Notes under the pieces: model-generated
What the model saw: the letters and a program-made list of their open reading frames with translations, nothing else
Told to the model about the DNA's origin: nothing
Database searches by the model: none
Translations under genes and position numbers: made by a program
Source of the DNA: Lachnoanaerobaculum saburreum DSM 3986
Lineage (GTDB): Bacteria; Bacillota; Clostridia; Lachnospirales; Lachnospiraceae
Assembly: GCF_000185385.1 (NCBI RefSeq)
Contig: NZ_GL622296.1
Location: 2,688,612 to 2,741,900, forward strand
Reading direction: 5' to 3'
DNA: 53,289 nucleotides
Shown: positions 1-9,173 of the stretch, one piece after another
Layout of the letters: each line of letters starts with the position of its first letter
Position numbering within the stretch: position 1 is the stretch's first letter

Positions 1-879
1 GGTATTAGCTACATTATCATATCTATAGCCTGTATATCCGAACGGCTGCACCTGTTCCTGTGTACCGTAAGTATCATTTCCAAACTCATCATAACCGTAT
101 ACCGTTTGGTTTTCGCTCTCCTGCTCAAAAAGACGAATAGGACTTCCAAGTTCATCACTTAGATATGTATAGACTTTTTCCTCTTCCTCCATGAATACAG
201 TATTAAAGTCCCATGCATAGCTTTGTACATGCTCCTTGTCTTTTCCTCTTTCTATCATATTTCTTTGCAGCATGTTGTTATAAGGTTTTGTCCTGTCAAG
301 TACATACCTTTCCTCGTATACCGGCTTACTTTCCGCTAGCTTAAGTTCAACGATACTTTTAAGTCCGGTTTCTCCAAAACCTTTACACTCACTACCGTAT
401 TCTCTAAAGCCTACTCTGTTTCCCATTCCGTCATAATCGTAGCTTCTTGCATTTCCTAAATTAGAGTAACTTAAACTAAGCCTACCTGATGCACCGTACT
501 CATAGGCTTTTATTCTCTTTCCTCTGCTCATTACCCCTATAAGGTTTCCTCTTTTATCATACTCATAGGTTTTATTTTCATATAATCCGCTTGTCTTTAC
601 CAGTCTGTCCAGGGCATCATAAGTATAGGCTACCTCCATGCCGTCTTTTTTCATCTTGCTTCTGTTTCCGAAAGCATCATAAGCATACCTGCAAACTTCC
701 TTTTCTCCTCTTTTTACGGCTATGAGGCGGTTTAGGCTGTCATACTCATAGTTAAAGACTGATGAATCTTCCCACAACTTATGTATGATTTTTTCTTTGT
801 TCTTATCTTCCTTTATTCCCTTAGAGTTTACATCCCTTTTTCTTACTGTCTTTGTTTTATTTCCGAGTAAATCATATCC
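1..879 (-). pseudogene. RHS protein, segment downstream of an in-frame stop (runs off the left edge)
   Basis: Reading past the TAA at 880-882 in the same frame gives 293 uninterrupted residues to position 1. It begins GYDLLGNKTK and keeps the YD-repeat pattern (YEYDSLNRL, YAYDAFGNR, YTYDALDRL). It then reaches the typical RHS core sequence YLSDELGSPIRL and QPFGYTGYRYDN, which in RHS proteins comes just before the self-cleavage site and the variable C-terminal toxin. The toxin itself would lie left of this window. The segment is the natural continuation of the 880-4368 gene, separated only by one stop codon. The stop could be a real nonsense mutation or a base error, since a TAT or TAC to TAA change would explain it. 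Confidence 0.85.
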
Positions 880-3800
880 TTAAAGGTATTCTTCAAGTTT
901 TTTGCTTCCTTTCATATGACAAAGCCTGCTTAAAAGCCCTCTTTCATCATACTCATAAAGACTGCCTATCTCATCAGGCATATCCTTTCTTATAAGTCTT
1001 CCTTCTTTGTCGTATGAATACCTTATCTCTTTATCTCCTGATATAAGACTTACAAGTCTTAGGTTTTCATCATAACCGTAATCAACACTTTTTCCGTCGG
1101 GATATACGGTTCTTAACCTTTCTCCTTCCTTTCCATACTCATATCTTACTTCTTTACCGTCATAATCAATTACCTTTGTTGTCCTTCCAAGCTTGTCATT
1201 TTCTATCCTTATAACTCCAAGTGCATCCTTCACATAACTTAATTTTCCTAAGCTGTCATACTCATACTCCGCTTTATATCCGTCTCCGTAAAGAATGCTT
1301 TTTATATCTCCCGCCTTGGTGTATGAATACCTTGTTTCATATCCGTCCCTGTCTTTTTTAAGTATTACTCTTCCTAAAAGATCGTATGAAAAGTACTCCT
1401 CTTCTCCAAAGGCATTTATAATACATTCAACATCTCCCATCAGGTTTCTTTTATATCTTGTTATCCTTGATACATTGGTGTCTTTAAGGCTTGCGGATAT
1501 TTCCTTACCGTATATTTCTTTTATTTTTGTTCCTTCTTTTAATGAATGTTTTCTTTCTTCATCTTCAATACATGAAAGTAATTCCCTGCTTTCTTCATGC
1601 CTGTATACCGTAGAAAGCCTCCCTGCCTTATCATATCCGTACTCGGTTCTGTTTCCCATGGAATCCAAGACGGAGATTAGTTTCCCTCCCTGAGAGTATA
1701 CATAACTTGTGCTGTTTCCTAATGCATCGGTTTCCTTTATTATGTTTCCCATGGCATCGTATTCAAAGCTTTGTTCCTGTAAAAAGCTGTTTTTTACTTT
1801 GGTAATACGGTTTAGTCTGTCATAGCTAAAAAGGATGTAATCGCCCTTTTCATTTTCTCTTTTTATAAGGTTGCCGACTTTATCATAGCTAAATACCTCA
1901 TATCTTTTATCCGGGTATATTTTTTTATGTAAAAGTCCGCCTTTTTGGTATATGTAAACGGTTTCTTTTTCTCCGGTCTTTATCTTTGACACTTTTCCAA
2001 GTTCATTATATTCATACTTTCTCGTATTCCTTAGCATATCGGTTTCAAGCACTACTCTTCCTAGAATATCATAATCATAAGTATATGTACCGATATCATT
2101 GCTTATTTTTAAGCTTCTTTTACCGTACTCATACTCCGTTGCCGCTCCCGACTTATCCTTGTAAGACAACAGTCTGTTTCTTTCATCATAGGAATACTCT
2201 TCGCTATCCCCTAAAGGATCGATAACCGATATAAGATTTCCGTTTGCATCATAACGGTATTCATACTCTCCCTTGTTTTGTAAAATCTTTTTCTCTACCA
2301 GATTTGCGGCATTATAAACATACCTTACCTCTCCCCCGTCCGGTCGGATTTCTTTTGTAAGGTTTTGGCAAAGGTCATACTCCAGTATGAAGTTTTCACC
2401 GTCAGGCAGGGTAAAGTCTTTTATTTTATTCATTTCGTTATAGTTAAGTTTTGTAATGCTTCCTCTAAAGTCCTCAAAAAGAGATAACTTGCCGTTTTCA
2501 GTATACTCATACCTGCAAGTGTTACCCATGGCATCCTTTACTCCTGTAAGCAGGTCCTTGTCATTATATGAAAACTCCGTTCTGTTTTTATTTCCGTCAA
2601 TGCTTGCCCTTACCCTGTTTAAGGCATCATACTCGTATGTTAAAACATTTCCGTTTTCTTCTATTTTGGATATGTTTCCTCTTTCATCATAAGAAACCTT
2701 GCTTTTTGAACCGTCCGGAAGGGTTACTATAACGCTTTCTTTATTTTCCTTATCTTCTTCATATTCACCTTCCTTATACTCTATGCTTGTAATCTCTTCT
2801 AAAGCGTTCTTTCTTTCAACAAGTCTTCCCTTATCGTCATAAGAGTATCTTTCAATCTCTTCTTTATTTTTATAATAAATGCTTAGATTTCCGTTTTCAT
2901 CATACTCAAAGCCTTCTACCTCTCCGCCAGGGTATATGCAGCTTTTTAAGTTTCCTTTTTTATCATACTCATATACCGTGGTGTTTCCCCTTTTATCCGT
3001 ATATGATGTTAAAAGGTTTCTTTCGTCATAGGTAAAGCTTTCGCTCTCTCCCGCATACTCGCTTTCAATGTTTCTGAAGTTTTCGTCATGTATGTGTACC
3101 TCTACATTTTCATTCTGGTTTGTTACAAAGGTTTTACTTTCTTCGCTGTCATACTCATATCTTATTATTCCTCCGTCGGCAAATCTTTGTATTCTCACCC
3201 TGTCAGCTCCATCATACATGTTTTCAAGTACATACACTCCCCTAGGATTTTTTATTTTTACCAAAAGTTCTTTGTCATAAAAATAATCATACATTCTTTG
3301 TCCGTTGGAATATACTCTTGTAAGCTGAGTGCTTTCATATCTGTACTCAATCTTTCTTCCGCTATGGTCTTTTACTTCTCTTAGTTTACCCTGTTCATCA
3401 TATGAAAAGGTAAGGCTGTTTCCTGCTTTATCGGACACGCTTAAAAGTCTTCCCTCGGTATCATAGGAAAGTAATACTTTAACCCCGTCTTTTCTTTCCA
3501 TAGAGAGAAGTCTTCCTTCTTTATTAAAAGTGTATAAAAGTCCTGTTTCGCTTTTATACTTAAACCCGTCCTTTGTTTTTTTAAGGCGGTTAAAATCATC
3601 AAAAACGGAAACTATGTTTTCTTCATCATCTAAAAGGTAGGCTTCATCCTGCCCGTCTGCAAGGTGTAGTATATATCCGTTTTTTTCCCTTTCTACGGAT
3701 ATTTCATAGCTGTGTCTCCAACCTTTTCCAAACACTCCTACTTTTTCTTCTTTACTGTTATAAAACCTTGTAAAGCTTAAAGGTATCTTTGAGAGTATCT

Positions 3801-4368
3801 TAAGATCTTCTTTTGAATAGATAAAGTTTCCGGTATTTGCATTTACCGGATCTCCCGTCATGGCACATAATGCACCCCTTGCACCCTTTAAAAAATCTTC
3901 CATACTGTTGTTTTTCATAAGATCTTTTAAAAGTTCATTCCATGAGGCAAAGGCCGGACCGTTTTTTTCAAGCATCTTTGAAATGATTTTATAGATTTCT
4001 TCCTTTAGCTGTACATCACTAAGTTCTAAAGCTGCCGGCACTGCATTATTTCTTACACGATTTAACGCACCTGTATAAACCGCACTGTAACTTCCATCCT
4101 GATTTTTGATTATCTTTACTCCTGCACAGGCTGCCAAACTTCCCATAAGTTTTAACATAAGCTTGTCTTTCTCACTTGGCACTCCTGCCATGACAGGCAT
4201 TGCACCAAGCATCATTGGAAGCAGTCTTTCAAAGTCCTTTGACATATCCTTATAAGGCTCTTTTAATTCTTCATATGTCCTTGATTTTTTCCCCTTAAGC
4301 AATACTTTATCGGCTGATATATTTACATCACTTTTTAACTTTATGGAACTTCCCTTTACTCTCTTCAT
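880..4368 (-). CDS. RHS/YD-repeat protein with DUF6531-like segment, ends at an in-frame TAA
   Basis: The protein has 1,162 residues from the ATG at 4368, chosen because GGAAGGAG sits just upstream; an upstream start would overlap the previous stop. The first 150 residues include a hydrophobic stretch (LLPMMLGAMPVMAG, LMGSLAACAGVKI). Around residue 170 is GDPVNANTGNF, the DUF6531 signature that opens RHS shells, followed by more than 30 YD repeats of the form YxYDxxGxL. RHS proteins form a hollow cocoon that carries a C-terminal toxin and often rides on VgrG/PAAR spikes of contractile injection systems. Here it is the last gene of such an operon, which fits a cargo or effector role. The reading frame stops at 880 but continues in the same frame to the window edge, so the encoded protein would lack its core end and toxin. 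Confidence 0.9.
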   Translation of the reverse strand: MKRVKGSSIKLKSDVNISADKVLLKGKKSRTYEELKEPYKDMSKDFERLLPMMLGAMPVMAGVPSEKDKLMLKLMGSLAACAGVKIIKNQDGSYSAVYTGALNRVRNNAVPAALELSDVQLKEEIYKIISKMLEKNGPAFASWNELLKDLMKNNSMEDFLKGARGALCAMTGDPVNANTGNFIYSKEDLKILSKIPLSFTRFYNSKEEKVGVFGKGWRHSYEISVEREKNGYILHLADGQDEAYLLDDEENIVSVFDDFNRLKKTKDGFKYKSETGLLYTFNKEGRLLSMERKDGVKVLLSYDTEGRLLSVSDKAGNSLTFSYDEQGKLREVKDHSGRKIEYRYESTQLTRVYSNGQRMYDYFYDKELLVKIKNPRGVYVLENMYDGADRVRIQRFADGGIIRYEYDSEESKTFVTNQNENVEVHIHDENFRNIESEYAGESESFTYDERNLLTSYTDKRGNTTVYEYDKKGNLKSCIYPGGEVEGFEYDENGNLSIYYKNKEEIERYSYDDKGRLVERKNALEEITSIEYKEGEYEEDKENKESVIVTLPDGSKSKVSYDERGNISKIEENGNVLTYEYDALNRVRASIDGNKNRTEFSYNDKDLLTGVKDAMGNTCRYEYTENGKLSLFEDFRGSITKLNYNEMNKIKDFTLPDGENFILEYDLCQNLTKEIRPDGGEVRYVYNAANLVEKKILQNKGEYEYRYDANGNLISVIDPLGDSEEYSYDERNRLLSYKDKSGAATEYEYGKRSLKISNDIGTYTYDYDILGRVVLETDMLRNTRKYEYNELGKVSKIKTGEKETVYIYQKGGLLHKKIYPDKRYEVFSYDKVGNLIKRENEKGDYILFSYDRLNRITKVKNSFLQEQSFEYDAMGNIIKETDALGNSTSYVYSQGGKLISVLDSMGNRTEYGYDKAGRLSTVYRHEESRELLSCIEDEERKHSLKEGTKIKEIYGKEISASLKDTNVSRITRYKRNLMGDVECIINAFGEEEYFSYDLLGRVILKKDRDGYETRYSYTKAGDIKSILYGDGYKAEYEYDSLGKLSYVKDALGVIRIENDKLGRTTKVIDYDGKEVRYEYGKEGERLRTVYPDGKSVDYGYDENLRLVSLISGDKEIRYSYDKEGRLIRKDMPDEIGSLYEYDERGLLSRLCHMKGSKKLEEYL

Positions 4369-4397
4369 TAGACACTCCTTCCTTTTTAATGTCTTAT

Positions 4398-4943
4398 TCA
4401 CTTTGTGTTTAAATTTACCTGTTTTAATTCTCCCATATACTCGCCAATAAGAATTATTGACTCTTTAGGTATATCTTCAAAAACATCAATATCAAACGCC
4501 CTTTCCAAGGCTTTTTTCCAAAGAATTGAAATGATATCTTCATATCCCTTTAAAACAAACCTTATCCCTTCTTCTATCTCCGGCTCACTTAATATAAGTC
4601 TTCCGATACCCTCCATCATTTCTTCACGAATTTTACAGGAATCTTTTTTCATAAAATCCGGAATCCAATACCTGATACCTAAAGGTTTATCTATATACAA
4701 GCCCTCATCTGAGGCATATAACATACATTTATAGCTTTTTGTATAAAGACTCGTATTAAGAAAAAATAATATAAGATACTTAAGCTTATATATCCGCTTT
4801 TCCTCTATCACATTTGACAGTATGTTTTTTATTTCTTCATATAAATCCTGTATATTATAATCTTTATACTCCCGAATTTTTTCGCCGATCCATCTGTATC
4901 TGAAACTTTTAAAATATTCCTTTTTTTGCTTTTCCCTATTCAT
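4398..4943 (-). CDS. Hypothetical protein, 181 aa, upstream of the RHS gene
   Basis: I do not recognise a family. The protein is charged and mostly helical, with no signal peptide and no clear membrane span; a hydrophobic patch (LKYLILFFLNTSL) lies near residue 60. It has a tryptophan-rich central motif (GIRYWIPDFMKKDSC). It starts 4 bases after the stop of the DcrB-like gene and ends about 30 bases before the RHS start, so the three genes are almost certainly co-transcribed. Position next to the RHS gene fits a chaperone/adaptor that loads RHS onto the spike, or an immunity protein. Both are inferences from context only. Confidence 0.7.
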   Translation of the reverse strand: MNREKQKKEYFKSFRYRWIGEKIREYKDYNIQDLYEEIKNILSNVIEEKRIYKLKYLILFFLNTSLYTKSYKCMLYASDEGLYIDKPLGIRYWIPDFMKKDSCKIREEMMEGIGRLILSEPEIEEGIRFVLKGYEDIISILWKKALERAFDIDVFEDIPKESIILIGEYMGELKQVNLNTK

Positions 4944-4947
4944 TTGT

Positions 4948-5526
4948 CTACTTTCTTACCGGTATTATATTTTGAAGTATGTCATTCACAGCTTTTTTCC
5001 ATGTCCATGATAATGGCTCCCTACAATTAAACATAACCTGTACTGTTTCTCTACCTATCTTACCCAGACCCGTTTTATGATATATTCTCTCATCTATTCC
5101 GGGTATAATAAAATCAAAGCAATACATTTTTACACAGCCTTCTTTCTCCAATTCATCATATGTTAAAAACTTTATCCCATTATGTGCTTTTGAAAGAAGA
5201 CTTTTAAAATCAGTTACCAAAGTTTTTACTTCCGTATCTTCACTGACTTTAAGAAGGCTAATGCTTAGATTTACATCTCCGGCAAGATTTGTTTTTATTA
5301 CCTCGGGTCTAAAATTAGTAGGATATTTTATTTCACTTATCTCCTTTGGCAAATCTATAAAAGATTCCGGAATATATATACTTAACAACTTATCAAAGTA
5401 CTGTTTTTTGCTAAAAGTTTCAAATCTGCCTTCTATATAGTATCCCGTATCCAAAGACATAGCTTCAGCTTCAGAGTTCCTTACTTTTAGAGGGATGATT
5501 TGCTTATCATAATAATTTTCTGCCAT
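4948..5526 (-). CDS. DcrB/DUF1795-like protein
   Basis: The protein has 192 residues. The stretch LSIYIPESFIDLP, then IKYPTNFRPEVIKTN and GDVNLSISLL, is the pattern I associate with the DcrB/PsbP-like (DUF1795) fold. Proteins of this fold in injection-system islands often act as adaptors or loading chaperones for RHS or VgrG effectors. There is no signal peptide, so it should be cytoplasmic. The ATG follows the stop of the LRR gene directly (TAA then ATG), and the next gene begins 4 bases later, indicating translational coupling. The family match was made by eye and could be wrong at the family-name level; the association with RHS is clear. Confidence 0.65.
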   Translation of the reverse strand: MAENYYDKQIIPLKVRNSEAEAMSLDTGYYIEGRFETFSKKQYFDKLLSIYIPESFIDLPKEISEIKYPTNFRPEVIKTNLAGDVNLSISLLKVSEDTEVKTLVTDFKSLLSKAHNGIKFLTYDELEKEGCVKMYCFDFIIPGIDERIYHKTGLGKIGRETVQVMFNCREPLSWTWKKAVNDILQNIIPVRK

Positions 5527-7632
5527 TTAATCTATATATCTCACTTTCTCATTGCTGATATACCAAAATTTATCTGCAACTTCCTTCGTCATAACAACTT
5601 CCTTTAATCTGTCACAGCCTACAAAGGACATTTCTCCTATTTCCTTTACGCTTTCAGGGATATAAATGTATTCTAATTTGTCGCAAAATTGAAATTCATA
5701 ATCTCCTACAGATATCAAATTTTGAGGTAATTCAACCCTTCTTAAATTCTTACAAAACGCAAAAGCGAAATCTCCAATGTATTTTAACTCTTTAGGAAAA
5801 ATCACTTTTTCAAAAGCAACCTCGGAAAAAACAGAATCAGCTATACTAACAGTACCTTCCTTTATAATAATCTCTTTTTTTCCTTTATCCACAAAACCTA
5901 CAATATGATTTTGTACATATTTACAGCCATATTGATCTTCTTCAATCTCTTTATAATATTTTGTGCCATAAAACGAACTCCCTATATACTCAGGATTATC
6001 TTCAAATTTTACAGCTTCTAAGTTTGTGCAATGCCCGAAAGCCCCCGATTCTATTCGTTTAACATACTTGGGAATTATTATTTTTTTTAGAGAACTGCAG
6101 CCTCCAAATGTGTTTTCTCCAATGTATTCCAACTCCTTTGGCAACTCTATTTCAGATAAATTTTCACAGTCCTCAAATGTACTCTCATATATTTCTCTGA
6201 CCGAATCCGGAATTAAAATTCCCTTCAAGCTTTTGCACTTATAAAATGCCGATTTCCCTATCCAATTCACATTTACAGGTATGTCTATATTTTCAAGATT
6301 AGTGCAATTATAAAAAGTATAACCTTCTATACGCTTTATAGTATTTGGTAAAATAATATTTTTTAATTTTTCAGAATCCCTAAATGCACTTCCGACTATA
6401 AAGTGTATATCTGAGCTAATGACAATAGTTTCCTTTATATCTGTTGACTTTAATAAAATATCTCTATAAATTTTTAAACCATCTTCATTTGCAGGTATAT
6501 TTTCAAGCCATTTGGTTCCTGTAAAACAATTGGAACCGAACTTTTCTACACTATTCGGTACGATTATATTTTCCAAATTTACACAATCATAAAAAGCAAG
6601 AGTCCCTATCTCTTTAATTCCTTCCGGTATCTCTATTTCTTTTAATGAGGAACAATTATATAAGATTTCTTCTTCTATAGTTTTAAGGCTATCAGGTAGC
6701 TTTATTTCTCCCAACTCTACGCACTCTCTAAAGGCAGCAGTTCTGATTTCTATCACCGAATCGGGTATAATTATATTCTTTAGTTTTGTATTTGAAAAAC
6801 TAAAGACACCTATACTTTTAAGTAAATCAGGAAATACTATACCTTCTAAACTTTTACAATTATAAAATGCATAATCTCCCACCTGCTCCAATAAATCCGG
6901 CAACTTTACAAACTTTAATTTATCACAATTTGAAAAGGTTTTATTTTCTATTATCTTCATTTCTGACGGCAAGTTGATACTCTCTAAACTTGTGCACTCG
7001 TAAAATGCACTTTCTTTTATCATTTCTACAGATGAAGGTATATTTACTTCTTTTAATTTAGTATTTGAAAAGCTAAACTTTCCTATCCTTTTAAGTGAAG
7101 GCGAAAATTTTATATTTTCTAAACTTGTGCATTCATAAAATGCTTTATCTCCTATTTGTTCCAATGTATCAGGTAACTCTACAATCTGTAATCTATCACA
7201 CCCCGAAAATGTTTCATTTTCTATTGATTTTATTGATGAGGATAAGTTGATATTCTCTAAGTTTGTACACTTATAAAATGTACCTTCTTTCACATATTCT
7301 ACCGAACGTGGAATATTAATTTCTTTTAAGTTACTACAATTCATAAATGAAAACTTGCCGATTTCTTCCACTCCATATGGTATCACTATTGTATTAATAA
7401 TTTTATTATTTGCAAAAGCATAGTCACCAATAGCTGTTACGCCTTCAGGTATTGTTATGTCAATCTCCCCTTTTATTCTGTCCATAATCCCAACTCTATA
7501 ATTAACTACAACACCTTCTTTTATTACAAAGTATCCTTTTAAATCTACTACTATAGACAGTATAATAGAGAATATTATAAATATTATAAATATTATAAAA
7601 GCACTTTTATCCTTTAGATTTTTTGTCAACAT
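5527..7632 (-). CDS. BspA-type leucine-rich repeat protein with N-terminal membrane anchor
   Basis: The protein has 701 residues from the ATG at 7632 (a GGGGG tract upstream; a GTG at 7644 is the alternative). Residues 10-30 form one hydrophobic helix (FIIFIIFIIFSIILSIVV). The rest is about 24 tandem 22-24-residue LRR_5 repeats of the form LKEINIPxSVEYIGxxAFxxCTNLE, broken by two longer insertions (SSFYGTKYYKEI and ENIPANEDGLKIYRDILL). BspA-type LRRs are common in surface proteins of gut and oral Firmicutes and bind host or bacterial ligands. With one N-terminal helix and a positively charged start, the repeats should face outside. Finding it inside an injection-system operon suggests a target-binding or surface-tethering role, which is inference. 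Confidence 0.88.
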   Translation of the reverse strand: MLTKNLKDKSAFIIFIIFIIFSIILSIVVDLKGYFVIKEGVVVNYRVGIMDRIKGEIDITIPEGVTAIGDYAFANNKIINTIVIPYGVEEIGKFSFMNCSNLKEINIPRSVEYVKEGTFYKCTNLENINLSSSIKSIENETFSGCDRLQIVELPDTLEQIGDKAFYECTSLENIKFSPSLKRIGKFSFSNTKLKEVNIPSSVEMIKESAFYECTSLESINLPSEMKIIENKTFSNCDKLKFVKLPDLLEQVGDYAFYNCKSLEGIVFPDLLKSIGVFSFSNTKLKNIIIPDSVIEIRTAAFRECVELGEIKLPDSLKTIEEEILYNCSSLKEIEIPEGIKEIGTLAFYDCVNLENIIVPNSVEKFGSNCFTGTKWLENIPANEDGLKIYRDILLKSTDIKETIVISSDIHFIVGSAFRDSEKLKNIILPNTIKRIEGYTFYNCTNLENIDIPVNVNWIGKSAFYKCKSLKGILIPDSVREIYESTFEDCENLSEIELPKELEYIGENTFGGCSSLKKIIIPKYVKRIESGAFGHCTNLEAVKFEDNPEYIGSSFYGTKYYKEIEEDQYGCKYVQNHIVGFVDKGKKEIIIKEGTVSIADSVFSEVAFEKVIFPKELKYIGDFAFAFCKNLRRVELPQNLISVGDYEFQFCDKLEYIYIPESVKEIGEMSFVGCDRLKEVVMTKEVADKFWYISNEKVRYID

Positions 7633-7663
7633 TAAATCCCCCACAAAATCATTTTTTAGATTA

Positions 7664-8122
7664 TTAATTTGTTTTCTCTATAATTTTATTCTTTATAAAT
7701 TCTTCAGTTAGCTCTAATTCGACTTTATTACTATCACCCTGATCATAGTATATACCTATAAACTTCCCCCAATGATATTTCTCGCCTTCTACTCTATCAA
7801 TCATATTATATTCAGAAACTTCAGTGCTAACTTCTGCATCCATATCGTATTCCTTAACCAGTCCTTCCTTATTTCCGTACATTACAATTTTTACCATATT
7901 CACGTCTTTTTTATCATCAGTATCACTATCAGTCTTAAAATAAGGTCTAAGTTGAGCAGCTAATTCTTCTATCTCTGATATACCTACCAACCCAACTAAT
8001 GTATCAACTGCAGTAGCAAAAACACCGGTAGCTGTATCCACTATTCCTATTATTACCTCAACAACAGTCTTTCCTGTTGATGTAGCTGTGTCTCTACCTT
8101 TATTTTTTGTTGCATGATCCAA
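7664..8122 (-). pseudogene. Frameshifted C-terminal fragment of the upstream DUF4280 spike-tip protein
   Basis: This 152-residue frame can only start at TTG (8122). The same frame stays open further upstream, to a run of seven T at 8211-8217 near the end of the 8191-9126 gene. Adding one base there would fuse the two into about 487 residues. The 502-residue paralogue at 19080-20588 has the same layout. The fragment shares its late landmarks: a hydrophobic central block, then VKIVMYGNKEGL against IITLYDVRNKDD, and GEKYHWGKF against GEKYLAGNF. The upstream open stretch (YIKLFFDYLAGV) also matches the paralogue (YNMLIRDFIGV). I therefore read it as the detached C-terminal domain, not an independent gene. 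Translation from TTG behind AGGGG is still possible. Confidence 0.7.
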
Positions 8123-8190
8123 ATAAACCCCTGCAAGATAATCAAAAAAAAGCTTTATATATGGTTTGTGTAAGTAAACAATAGACTCTT

Positions 8191-9126
8191 TTAGTGTAAC
8201 TCCTCCAATATTTTTTTATACCAATCAGTACATGTGTCGCTTTCCTTCCATACAACCATCATTATATCTTTGTCAGTAACAATCTCCTGATTCCCAATTA
8301 ACTTACATGCAAATCCATCCCTTCCGGGGCAATCCACTTCAAAATAATAATCTTTACCTCCATAAAGAATTATATCTATCCAATAGAACCAATAATGTAA
8401 ACCGGATACATATCCATAACTATTTTCATTGATTTTAAGTACATCATCAGGAAATTTCATTTCTTTATTTCCTGCATGACTTTTTATCTCATATGCACCT
8501 ATATACTTGGTCTTTCCCCAACTTTTTTCATAAACAAATATACTTCCGGGGCTATTACCACTCTTAATATCATAAAATTCTATACCGAAGTTATATAAAC
8601 CTGAATTCTTAACCTTTACATGACCTATAAAGTCTTTTCTGTCACTTTTGCGACTCCAATTTTTCTTTTCATCTTCAACTATTTCTACAGCATCTTTTAT
8701 TTTTACATTATCGTAGCTTGGTGAAGTTTGCCCTGATGTCTTAAATGAAACTATACCACCCTTGTTACATGCAGCTATAGAGTCCTCCGTAACCGCATCA
8801 CTTTTATCATTAATTGCAGTATCAAATATTTTCATGTTTGAATTGTCAGTAACCCACCACTTTCCAAGTTTAGGGTCACATTTACAAGGTTTACTCCTGT
8901 TTTTATTGCACATTCCAAAGCCTTTTATATTATCAGTAGTACTGTCATTTTCTGTAATTAAAGGCCTTCCATCTGAAGTGTGCACTCCATGATCATCTTT
9001 CAAGTTTAATACACATGTTTTGCTTCCATAGCTACAGGAAACCTCTGCGCCTACTACCACATATTCATATCCTCCATATCCCTTCATTTCCTGATGCTCA
9101 TACATTTTCTGTATACCGTCCGCCAC
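8191..9126 (-). CDS. DUF4280 (PAAR-like) spike-tip protein, truncated by frameshift
   Basis: The frame encodes 311 residues from a GTG at 9126 behind AGAGGTG. The N-terminus (VVVGAEVSCSYGSKTCVLNL, then GFGMCNKNRSKPCKCDP, then DSIAACNKGGIVSFKTSGQ) is the cysteine-rich DUF4280 pattern, a PAAR-like fold that caps the VgrG spike. Residues 150-290 look like a beta-sandwich (FIGHVKVKNSGLYNFGIEFYD, YWFYWIDIILYGGKDYYFEVD). The gene is paralogous over its whole length to 19080-20588. It ends early at a stop just after a seven-A run, and the missing third continues in the -1 frame. It sits directly downstream of the two VgrG-like genes, as expected for a tip protein carrying an effector or membrane-active C-terminus. 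Confidence 0.85.
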   Translation of the reverse strand: MADGIQKMYEHQEMKGYGGYEYVVVGAEVSCSYGSKTCVLNLKDDHGVHTSDGRPLITENDSTTDNIKGFGMCNKNRSKPCKCDPKLGKWWVTDNSNMKIFDTAINDKSDAVTEDSIAACNKGGIVSFKTSGQTSPSYDNVKIKDAVEIVEDEKKNWSRKSDRKDFIGHVKVKNSGLYNFGIEFYDIKSGNSPGSIFVYEKSWGKTKYIGAYEIKSHAGNKEMKFPDDVLKINENSYGYVSGLHYWFYWIDIILYGGKDYYFEVDCPGRDGFACKLIGNQEIVTDKDIMMVVWKESDTCTDWYKKILEELH

Positions 9127-9173
9127 TTTGCACCTCTTTCTTCGGATTTGTACTCCATTACTGCTACAAAATT

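Noticed and set aside
880-4368. DNA tandem repeats in the RHS gene
   Set aside because: The repetition is protein-level YD repeats, diverged in DNA; no DNA repeat array or CRISPR-like spacing is present.
8205-8222. Programmed -1 ribosomal frameshift at the A7 run
   Set aside because: The zero-frame reading TAT AAA AAA ATA does not fit the X XXY YYZ slippery pattern well and I see no strong downstream structure. Mutation, phase variation or sequence error is simpler.
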